A DNA stretch of 44,118 bases from positions 1 through 44,118 of the forward strand of contig JAQULF010000007.1 in assembly GCA_028718745.1 (NCBI GenBank). The letters are read 5' to 3'. Below are positions 15,527-21,972 of this stretch, piece after piece. The stretch comes from Patescibacteria group bacterium. GTDB lineage: Bacteria > Patescibacteriota > JACPGU01. Under the pieces are notes generated by a model, which ran no database searches, had not been told where the DNA came from, and worked only from the letters and a program-made list of their open reading frames with translations. Every line of letters starts with the position of its first letter. Position 1 is the first letter of the stretch. The translations under genes were made by a program, and so were the position numbers.

Positions 15527-16301
15527 GAGAATTATCAAAACCTAAGGCGATTTCTTTGATATTGGAAGGATTTAAACTCTCCCGTCCCACAACAAAACCG
15601 CTTAAATCCGGAATTGAAAGAAATTTTTTATAATTTTGTAAATTGACACTGCCACCATAAAGTATGGCCGGTTTTGGTATATTATTTTTATTTCCTCCCA
15701 ATCCAAACATTCTAACAAATAATTTTTTTCGAAATCTCTGATAGATGAGTTTTTTAATTTGTCGAACAGCTTTTTCAACCTTTTCCGGATCTTCCGGATT
15801 ATTTGTTCCTATTGCCTCTATCGGTTCATAGGCAAAAATCATTTTATTAACTTCGTCGGAAGAAAAATCGTTCAAAACATTTAAAGTTTCTCGCAAATAA
15901 TCTTTGTGGCCTACACAAACTATTGGAGTAATGTAGTATTTCAGCGCTTCTTTTATTTTTAGATTAACTAAAATATCAGTGTCACCATTAGCCCTTAATT
16001 CCGAGTGTCCTATTATCACATACTCTACCCCGAAATCTTTTGCCATGCGAGCGGAGATCTGTCCTGTATAATTCCCCGTGCTTTTCCAGAAGATATTTTG
16101 GGAACCGAGTTTTATAGTATGAGTTCTTTTCTCATCAAAAAGTTGAAAAAAAGGAGCCGACGGGCAAACCACTATTTTCTTATTAATCCAATTTTCTTTT
16201 TTGGTTGGGGTAAAGAATTTATTATAGTCGGCCAAAAGAGCTCGGGCTTTACCGAAACTTGAAGGATACATCTTCCAATTACAAATAAAATAGTATCTCA
16301 T
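15513..16301 (-). CDS. tpiA: Triosephosphate isomerase
   Basis: 262 residues with all catalytic parts: FICNWKMY with the substrate lysine K10, YVIIGHSELR with H99 and MIFAYEPIEAIGT with E159, then ILYGGSV for phosphate binding near the end. It interconverts dihydroxyacetone phosphate and glyceraldehyde 3-phosphate, the two aldolase products. A Shine-Dalgarno AAGGGGGG lies just before the start. It heads a compact run tpiA-fba-PfkB kinase-gapN that covers the middle of glycolysis. One loop (FRKKLFVRMFGLGGNKNNI, about 212-230) looks longer than usual for the family. Confidence 0.95.
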   Translation of the reverse strand: MRYYFICNWKMYPSSFGKARALLADYNKFFTPTKKENWINKKIVVCPSAPFFQLFDEKRTHTIKLGSQNIFWKSTGNYTGQISARMAKDFGVEYVIIGHSELRANGDTDILVNLKIKEALKYYITPIVCVGHKDYLRETLNVLNDFSSDEVNKMIFAYEPIEAIGTNNPEDPEKVEKAVRQIKKLIYQRFRKKLFVRMFGLGGNKNNIPKPAILYGGSVNLQNYKKFLSIPDLSGFVVGRESLNPSNIKEIALGFDNSHETR

Positions 16302-16335
16302 ATCCCCCCTTATACTTAATTACAAAATTAGTAAT

Positions 16336-16542
16336 TTATTTCTTGCAACCATTACCGCAACCCGAACAACTACTACATCCACCCTTGGTCAGACCAAGGT
16401 TTATTTCTTGCAATTTTTTTACTTTTCCGCCGCACTTTAAACACTTCTCTTTTAATTTTTTCAGCTCGAGCTTATCTTTATAAAGCCGGGTAAAAGAGTT
16501 TTTGCATTTTTTATCTTCACATTCAAATTCTACTATGTACAT
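16336..16542 (-). CDS. Small zinc-ribbon protein with cysteine-rich tail
   Basis: 68 residues. CEDKKCKNSF and CLKCGGK form two cysteine pairs of a zinc ribbon like that of FmdB-type putative regulators, followed by a tail GGCSSCSGCGNGCKK with five further cysteines. Function unknown. It lies between thioredoxin and tpiA, 10 bases after the former. The Cys-rich tail could bind a metal or be a redox substrate of thioredoxin; both are guesses. Confidence 0.75.
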   Translation of the reverse strand: MYIVEFECEDKKCKNSFTRLYKDKLELKKLKEKCLKCGGKVKKLQEINLGLTKGGCSSCSGCGNGCKK

Positions 16543-16552
16543 AAATTGCTTT

Positions 16553-16882
16553 TTAACTATTAATTGCTGATTCCAATCTTTTGATTATCAGATCTTTAGG
16601 TTGAACACCAACAAATTGATCTACTATTTTACCTTTCTTAAATATAAGGATAGTTGGTATGCTCATTATTTTGTATTTGCTAGCTACCACCGGATTATCA
16701 TCAACATTGAGCTTGCCAATAAAAGCTTTCTCACCGATATCTTTAGCTACTTCCTCTACTACCGGCCCAAGCATTTTGCAGGGTCCACACCAAGGAGCCC
16801 AAAAGTCTACCAAAGAGACTTTATCAGTTTCCAAGACTTTCTTGTCAAAACTAAAATCATCCAATTCTAATACATTACCCAT
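16553..16882 (-). CDS. trxA: Thioredoxin
   Basis: 109 residues (start chosen here) with the full thioredoxin core: VSLVDFWAPWCGPCKMLGPVVEE containing the WCGPC active site, KLNVDDNP, then IMSIPTILIFKKG with the cis-proline. It reduces protein disulfides. The start is set at the ATG at 16882 because a good Shine-Dalgarno AGGAG sits at 16889-16893, six bases upstream. A longer frame from a TTG at 16903 would place that signal inside the gene. Together with the FTR-like and glutaredoxin genes downstream it suggests a ferredoxin-driven thiol system. The upstream gap holds an AT-rich dyad around TATAAT near 16927-16950 that may be its promoter. Confidence 0.95.
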   Translation of the reverse strand: MGNVLELDDFSFDKKVLETDKVSLVDFWAPWCGPCKMLGPVVEEVAKDIGEKAFIGKLNVDDNPVVASKYKIMSIPTILIFKKGKIVDQFVGVQPKDLIIKRLESAINS

Positions 16883-16960
16883 AGTAAACTCCTTTTCTAT
16901 CAATTATTTATCTTATGAGAACTATTATAATACTAAAAATAGTATAATAAAATACTTTTC

Positions 16961-18070
16961 TTATCGCTCTTTTTCCAGTTTCATAACTTCTTCAAAGGCT
17001 ATCAAGCCAACTTTTAGGTGTTTTTCGTCTGGGTTGTGAGTTAAGATGGCTTGAATAAGATAGAGAGGTTTTATAAAAATAAACTGCAAAAAATTAGATT
17101 TACCAATATAGGCTAATCTGGTTAACTCATAGGAAATAGAAAAAGAGGCAAAAATTAAGCCGATTGTAACCAAAAGCCCTAGCAGCCAGTTGGCTTCATT
17201 GAGCTTGAGAAATGTAACCAGAAGAGAAAGCACAACCGCTGCCCAGAAGAAAATTGCTATCGCGCATCTTTTGTTTATCAGATTCATTTTCTTGATACTC
17301 GTCGCATCCATTTTGCTTCCACTCTCATAAGCATCGATAATTTTATGTTCCGCTCCATGATAAGCAAAAATGTTTAGTTCTTCTCTTCTGCTTATGGCAA
17401 CCAAGAAAAATAGAACCGCAAACATACATATATATAGAAAGGTCAAAAGAAAGGCGGAAAAAGAGTAGATACCTGTTAGGTTGAAATCTATGTTCAACCT
17501 TATATATAAATAATCAAAAAGGCCGACCAGAAGAAAAAGATAGACTAGATAGACTATATATTGTCCGATCCTGTCCAACAGTCTTTCCGGTCTTGTTTTT
17601 TGCTTCAATGTTTTTTTTACAAAGGGCCTCTTGTACCAAGAAATTTTCAGAAAGAAATAGATATTTTCTATCAGAAAAGAAATGCCCCGAACAAAAGGGA
17701 TAAATAGAAATCTGAATTTATCTCGAATGTTTTTTAGTTTAAAAGAAATTAATTCCACTCTACCCGCATCATCAGCCATTACAATTGCCATATTATTCTT
17801 GGTTCGAAGCATGATGCCATTAGCAAAAGCCATTCCGCCCAAAGGAATTCTCCCCTTGGTTTTCTTGCGAATCACTTTTTTAATAATCCTTTTCTTTGCC
17901 TTGATCTTCCTTTTCGCAGATCTAACCATTCCCGTTGCGACAACTTTTTTAACCGCCTTCTTTTTCTTTGCGGTTTTTCTCACAACCTTAATCTTTTTTC
18001 TCGCGGTTATTCTTTTTTTACCCTTCTTCAACTTTTGATTTTTGATTTTTGATTTTTGATTTTTTTTCAT
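16961..18070 (-). CDS. DUF1385 membrane protein with long lysine-rich N-terminal extension
   Basis: 369 residues. From about 75 on it matches the DUF1385 (YqhQ-like) family: GGMAFANGIMLRTKNNMAIV at the domain start, then several membrane helices and the signature FAYHGAEHKIIDAYESG, followed by RCAIAIFF. The role of DUF1385 is not established. The first 70 residues are extremely basic (KKGKKRITARKKIKVVRK and so on), resembling a histone-like tail. The opening part is encoded by tandem heptamers (see repeat at 18037-18064), so the extension looks like repeat-derived sequence added before the conserved start. A Shine-Dalgarno AAGGAGG precedes the ATG, so the long form is probably real. Confidence 0.85.
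   Translation of the reverse strand: MKKNQKSKIKNQKLKKGKKRITARKKIKVVRKTAKKKKAVKKVVATGMVRSAKRKIKAKKRIIKKVIRKKTKGRIPLGGMAFANGIMLRTKNNMAIVMADDAGRVELISFKLKNIRDKFRFLFIPFVRGISFLIENIYFFLKISWYKRPFVKKTLKQKTRPERLLDRIGQYIVYLVYLFLLVGLFDYLYIRLNIDFNLTGIYSFSAFLLTFLYICMFAVLFFLVAISRREELNIFAYHGAEHKIIDAYESGSKMDATSIKKMNLINKRCAIAIFFWAAVVLSLLVTFLKLNEANWLLGLLVTIGLIFASFSISYELTRLAYIGKSNFLQFIFIKPLYLIQAILTHNPDEKHLKVGLIAFEEVMKLEKER
18037..18064. repeat. Tandem heptamer GATTTTT inside the DUF1385 gene start
   Basis: About four copies of a 7-base unit (plus strand GATTTTT) encode the NQKSKIKNQKLKK stretch. The unit length is not a multiple of three, so copy-number change would shift the frame near the start codon. Similar sequence recurs at 43509-43550. 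Confidence 0.75.
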
Positions 18071-18095
18071 TCCCCCTCCTTTGTTTATTAACTAC

Positions 18096-18155
18096 ATAAT
18101 ACTATATCCAAAATTTTTGGCAATAAAAAAAGAAAAAGCACAAAATTATTGCCAA
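18096..18155 (-). promoter_or_regulatory. Promoter with overlapping inverted repeat upstream of the DUF1385 gene
   Basis: On the minus strand TTGCCA (18118-18123), 16 bases, TATTAT (18096-18101). The -35 lies within the right arm of a perfect 10-base inverted repeat, TTGGCAATAA at 18117-18126 and TTATTGCCAA at 18146-18155. This could be an operator, or the weak terminator of the malic enzyme gene, as its loop is T-rich. Confidence 0.45.
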
Positions 18156-18191
18156 TCTTTCTAAAAACTTACAGATATATTTTGTTGATTG

Positions 18192-19331
18192 CTATTTTCT
18201 ATTTTTAAAAACACTAGAAATTTTTTTTACTACACGCTTATCAAATACATCCGGTATAATATTGGCAACCCCTGGTTCACTGACTAAGGATGCAATTGCT
18301 TTGGCCACATTTAATTCATCCTCTTCAGAAATACTTTTAACATTATTATCCAAAACACCGCGGAATATCCCAGGAAAAACAAGCACATTATTTATTTGAT
18401 TTGAATAGTCAGACCTGCCCGTAGCAACAATGAATGCTCCTCCTCTCTTTGCTTCTTTCGGCATAATTTCCGGAATTGGATTACTCATCGCAAATACAAT
18501 CGCTTTTTTACTCATCTTTGCTATATCTTTGGAGTTAAGAATATTTGGAGCAGAAACCCCAATAAAAATATCCGCTCCAGCAATAACTTCCCAAATAGAA
18601 CCCTGAATATTTTTTGGATTTGTTATTTTTGCAATTTCTTTTTTAATATCATTCATACCGCTTTCTCTGCCAATATATATGGAACCTTTGGTGTCACAAA
18701 GTATTATATTTTTCGCTCCATACTTTACAAGAAGCCTTGTTATTGCAATCCCTGCAGCGCCAGCCCCGGAAATGACAATTTTTATTTTATCAATATTCTT
18801 ATCCACTACCTTAAGCGCGTTAATTATACCCGCCAAAACAATGATTGCAGTTCCATGTTGATCATCGTGAAAAACAGGAATATCCAATTCTTTTTTTAAT
18901 CTCTCTTCAATCTCAAAACAGCGAGGCGCAGATATATCTTCAAGATTTATCGCACCAAATGTGGGAGCAATGTTTTTTATTGTCTTAATTATCTCTTCTA
19001 TGTCTTGTGTTGCCAAAACTATCGGAAAAGCATCTACTCCTGCTAGTTCTTTTAAAAGCAAAGCTTTACCTTCCATAACGGGAAGAGCCGCTTCTGGACC
19101 AATATTTCCGAGCCCTAAAACTGCACTGCCATCAGAAATAACAGCGATGGTATTTTTGCGTATTGTATATTGAAAAGAGAGAGATTTATCTCCTGCAATC
19201 GCCTCGGAAACATCGGCAACGCCGGGAGTATACAAAAAAAGAAGATTGCTCTTTGACAACTGCACCTTGGAGCGAATCTCTATCTTGCCACCAAATTTTT
19301 TTGATAATTCTATTGAATTCACAAACAACAA
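18192..19331 (-). CDS. NAD(P)-dependent malic enzyme, short bacterial form
   Basis: Up to 379 residues. LLFLYTPGVADVSEAI and AVISDGSAVLGLGNIGPEAALPVMEGKALLLKELAGVDAFPIVL open the family; the short strings DISAPRCFEIEERL and FHDDQHGTAIIVLAGIINAL form the metal and malate site; VISGAGAAGIAITRLL is the dinucleotide-binding loop; FAMSNPIPEI and ATGRSDYSNQINNVLVFPGIFRG follow. It decarboxylates malate to pyruvate. The start is unclear: no ATG fits, and TTG at 19331 or 19328 or GTG at 19322 are the options, with no Shine-Dalgarno. The 5' side carries only the tRNA gene and small palindromes. Confidence 0.93.
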   Translation of the reverse strand: MLFVNSIELSKKFGGKIEIRSKVQLSKSNLLFLYTPGVADVSEAIAGDKSLSFQYTIRKNTIAVISDGSAVLGLGNIGPEAALPVMEGKALLLKELAGVDAFPIVLATQDIEEIIKTIKNIAPTFGAINLEDISAPRCFEIEERLKKELDIPVFHDDQHGTAIIVLAGIINALKVVDKNIDKIKIVISGAGAAGIAITRLLVKYGAKNIILCDTKGSIYIGRESGMNDIKKEIAKITNPKNIQGSIWEVIAGADIFIGVSAPNILNSKDIAKMSKKAIVFAMSNPIPEIMPKEAKRGGAFIVATGRSDYSNQINNVLVFPGIFRGVLDNNVKSISEEDELNVAKAIASLVSEPGVANIIPDVFDKRVVKKISSVFKNRK

Positions 19332-19480
19332 ATTATTGATTATTGTTATTTTTTCCGCTTAATCTACACATAAGAGACTCTTCCTCGCTCCGACTCTCTC
19401 CTCGGGGCGCTTCACTTGAGAATGCTCCTTATGGTCGCATTCTACTCGCGCCCTTCTCGTCCCTTTCATATGAAATTTGT

Positions 19481-19510
19481 GAAATTATCGCTTATTCAAG
19501 CGATAATTTC
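19481..19510. repeat. 13-base perfect inverted repeat next to tRNA-Leu
   Basis: GAAATTATCGCTT and AAGCGATAATTTC around ATTC, beginning five bases beyond the tRNA 3' end. There is no T-run, so it is not a standard terminator. Another small hairpin (AGAATGC/GCATTCT) lies at about 19419-19443. Confidence 0.6.
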
Positions 19511-19515
19511 ATTAA

Positions 19516-19597
19516 TGCCCGGGAAGGGACTCGAACCCCCACGCCTTGCGGCACGTGCTCCTAAGGCACGCGTGTATACCAATTTCACCACCCGGGC
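19516..19597 (-). tRNA. tRNA-Leu (anticodon UAG)
   Basis: Read on the minus strand: acceptor stem GCCCGGG (19591-19597) pairs with CCCGGGC (19517-19523). The D arm is GTGAAATTGGTATACAC. The anticodon arm is CGTGC-CTTAGGA-GCACG with anticodon TAG. A long variable arm (TGCCGCAAGGCG) marks a class II tRNA, and the T arm contains GGTTCGAGTCC. Discriminator A is at 19516 and CCA is not encoded. The about 180 bases on each side hold no gene, only small palindromes. Confidence 0.95.
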
Positions 19598-19772
19598 GCG
19601 CGTCGCAGTTCGCTTCATTGCTCTTCATAAAAATTCGATTACGAATTTCTCTTGCGAGCATTCCGCAACTGCTCCTTTTACAAAAAAATCCTACTATATA
19701 TAATTGGTATAGATTTTTCTGTTATTTTTAGCGCTATTTTTTTGTTTATTCATTATATCAAAAAGAACGAAT

Positions 19773-20474
19773 TTATTCAATTGATATCTTATCCTTCAGT
19801 CCATCATAAACCGAATCGCCGATTCCTTTCACTTTTTTTATATCTTCCACGACCTCAAATCCTCCGTTGGCATCTCGCCAATCAATAATTCTTTGAGCTA
19901 AAGCAGGACCAATTCCGGAAAGAGTGTCCAGTTCCGCCAAGGTCGCTTTATTGAGATTTATCTTCGCACCACTTGCTTGTTGCGCTGAATCGCTAGATGA
20001 ACCACTGCTCGAAACATTTGAATAATTTTGGTTCGCCCCCATTGAAACTATTTTGACATCCTTATCGCCATTTTTGAAAATATAAATTTTACTGCCATCT
20101 CCTACCTGGCTTGCCTGATTTATCTCTCTTGCAATTCGATCACGATCAGCATCAGTAGAAAATCCTCCGGCTGCATTTACCGCGTCTATTAAAACACTTC
20201 CGACTGCTAATTTGTAAACTCCGGGAGTTACCACTGCGCCCTCTATATCAAAAATAATTTCTTTAGTTTCTTTATCCTGCGAAACTTTAGTAGCAAGAGG
20301 TGTCACGATATCCGCGCTTGTAATCGTATTAGCGTTTTTACTTGCGTTAGCGCCTTGAATCATTAGAATCGTACCGGCCAAAATAATAAAAATACTTAAA
20401 AACAAAGCCATATACAATCGGTACTTTTCAAAATACTCGTCTACTTTTTGTTTGATCGTCTTATCTGTTTCCAT
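19773..20474 (-). CDS. comEA: ComEA-like DNA-uptake protein (membrane anchor, SLBB and helix-hairpin-helix)
   Basis: 233 residues. A short cytoplasmic tail, one membrane helix (about 17-38), an SLBB domain (about 70-135; IIFDIEGAVVTPGVYKL, SVLIDAVNAAGGFSTDADRDRI, INQASQVGDGSKIYI), a Ser-rich linker and a double helix-hairpin-helix DNA-binding domain at the end (KINLNKATLAELDTLSGIGPALAQRIIDWR). This is the standard ComEA layout, the receptor that holds incoming double-stranded DNA outside the membrane. CPR bacteria are widely thought to rely on DNA uptake for nucleotides, so the gene fits. Its start overlaps the rsmD end by 14 bases. ComEC is not in the window. Confidence 0.92.
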   Translation of the reverse strand: METDKTIKQKVDEYFEKYRLYMALFLSIFIILAGTILMIQGANASKNANTITSADIVTPLATKVSQDKETKEIIFDIEGAVVTPGVYKLAVGSVLIDAVNAAGGFSTDADRDRIAREINQASQVGDGSKIYIFKNGDKDVKIVSMGANQNYSNVSSSGSSSDSAQQASGAKINLNKATLAELDTLSGIGPALAQRIIDWRDANGGFEVVEDIKKVKGIGDSVYDGLKDKISIE

Positions 20475-21009
20475 TTTTGTAAAAACAAACTACTGAATCC
20501 CCATATTTTTTTTCCAAAAATAATTCTAAACCATTTAATTCTTTTATGCCACCCCTTTTGCTTTGTTCCAAAACAAACAAACCATTTTGATTTAAAATTT
20601 TATGAACCTCATTTAACTTTTCAAAATCAAAATTATAATATGGCGGATCCGCAAAAACCAAATCAAACCTTTCATCACAGTTCTTTACGAACGCTTCAAA
20701 CTTTTTATTTAGTATCTTAATATCGTAATTTCTTAATATCTCAATGTTACCGATATTTTTTTTCAACTGTTCAACAATGTTTTTGCTCTCATCTATAAAC
20801 CAAGCGCTCCCCGCTCCCCGACTTATCGCTTCTATTCCATACATCCCGCTTCCGCAAAAAATATCAGCGACATTTATTTCCGTAAAATCAATTCTGCTTT
20901 TTAATACATCAAAAACCGCCTTGCGCACTTTTTCACTCGTTACGCGAGTTCCCTTTTGTTCTTTGTAATTGATTATGGTACCGGCAAGAGAACCTTCTAT
21001 AATTTTCAT
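20461..21009 (-). CDS. rsmD: 16S rRNA guanine(966)-N2 methyltransferase
   Basis: 182 residues. MKIIEGSLAGTII and TSEKVRKAVFDVL are the RsmD opening. VADIFCGSGMYGIEAISRGA is the AdoMet motif I, with WFIDESKN next, and DLVFADPPYYNF is the catalytic N/DPPY motif. It methylates G966 of 16S rRNA in the assembled small subunit. The length suits the family. It lies three bases after pyrB and overlaps comEA, so the three are probably one transcript, though their roles are unrelated. Confidence 0.93.
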   Translation of the reverse strand: MKIIEGSLAGTIINYKEQKGTRVTSEKVRKAVFDVLKSRIDFTEINVADIFCGSGMYGIEAISRGAGSAWFIDESKNIVEQLKKNIGNIEILRNYDIKILNKKFEAFVKNCDERFDLVFADPPYYNFDFEKLNEVHKILNQNGLFVLEQSKRGGIKELNGLELFLEKKYGDSVVCFYKNGNR

Positions 21010-21012
21010 TAA

Positions 21013-21954
21013 CTATTTCTTATTATTATCATTCAACATTTTCAATATTGCCATTCTGACATTAAGCCCATTTCTGGCTTGTTCGAAATATTTGGCGCGA
21101 GGATCACTATCTACCTCCGGCGCGATTTCATCTACACGCGGAAGCGGGTGCATTAGAATCGCATCTTTTTTCATCAACTTAATGTTTGCTTTATTGATAA
21201 CAAAAATACCCTTTGCTTTTTGATATTCTTCGAGATCGTCAAAATATTCTTTTTGAATTCTGGTCATATAAACCACATCTACCTTTTTCAATACACTATT
21301 TAAATCCGTAGTTTCGATATAACGTATATGGTTTTCATCCAGGTGTTCTGTGATACCTTCTTTTATTCTGCAATTTTCCGGAGCAACAAAATAAAATTCA
21401 TTGCCGTCATACCTGGATAAAAGATAAACCAATGAATTTACTGTTCTGCCACGAGCAAGATCGCCAACAACCGCTATTTTAAGATTTCTCGTTCGTTTAA
21501 AATTATTATATATAGTATAGAGATCAAGCAGTGCTTGCGTCGGATGCTGTCCCGTTCCCGAACCGGCATTTATAATAGGAACTTTTGAAACGCTTGCCGC
21601 CCTGTCCGAAGAATCATTTTCTTTGTGTCTCAAAACTATGAAATCGCTATAACCGTTTACTATCTTAATAGTATCTTCCAGGCTCTCCCCCTTTGAAACA
21701 GATGAAAAAAGTTCAGCGCTTTCTGTCATTAGAGTACAAGCGCCTAGTAATTTTGCCGCCGCTTCAAAAGAAAATCGGGTACGAGTAGATGGTTGGTAAA
21801 AAAGAAGACTGACAATTTTGTGTTTCAATTCCCCCTCTACCTCATTCTCATGCTTTTTCATATAATCAGTCAGTTCAAAAAACTTCTTGATGAATTTTTC
21901 ATCAAATTGCTGTGAATTAATAACATGCTTATAGGGACTGATGTTTTTTGCCAT
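21013..21954 (-). CDS. pyrB: Aspartate carbamoyltransferase catalytic chain
   Basis: 313 residues. FYQPSTRTRFSFEAAAKLLGA carries the carbamoyl-phosphate loop STRTR, VPIINAGSGTGQHPTQALLDLYTI holds the second substrate motif HPTQ, VAVVGDLARGRTVNSL and VVYMTRIQKEYF follow, and the C-terminal ILMHPLPRVDEI carries the HPLPR loop. The set is diagnostic for PyrB rather than ornithine carbamoyltransferase. It commits carbamoyl phosphate and aspartate to pyrimidine synthesis. No other pyr gene and no pyrI is in the window. It begins 18 bases after recG. Confidence 0.94.
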   Translation of the reverse strand: MAKNISPYKHVINSQQFDEKFIKKFFELTDYMKKHENEVEGELKHKIVSLLFYQPSTRTRFSFEAAAKLLGACTLMTESAELFSSVSKGESLEDTIKIVNGYSDFIVLRHKENDSSDRAASVSKVPIINAGSGTGQHPTQALLDLYTIYNNFKRTRNLKIAVVGDLARGRTVNSLVYLLSRYDGNEFYFVAPENCRIKEGITEHLDENHIRYIETTDLNSVLKKVDVVYMTRIQKEYFDDLEEYQKAKGIFVINKANIKLMKKDAILMHPLPRVDEIAPEVDSDPRAKYFEQARNGLNVRMAILKMLNDNNKK

Positions 21955-21972
21955 ATAGTAATTTTACTTATA

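Noticed and set aside
14627-15538. Longer aldolase start at TTG 15538
   Set aside because: It lies two bases from the only AGG. The ATG at 15526 is better spaced and matches the usual family start.
16553-16903. Longer thioredoxin start at TTG 16903
   Set aside because: The strong AGGAG at 16889-16893 serves the ATG at 16882 and would lie inside the longer form.
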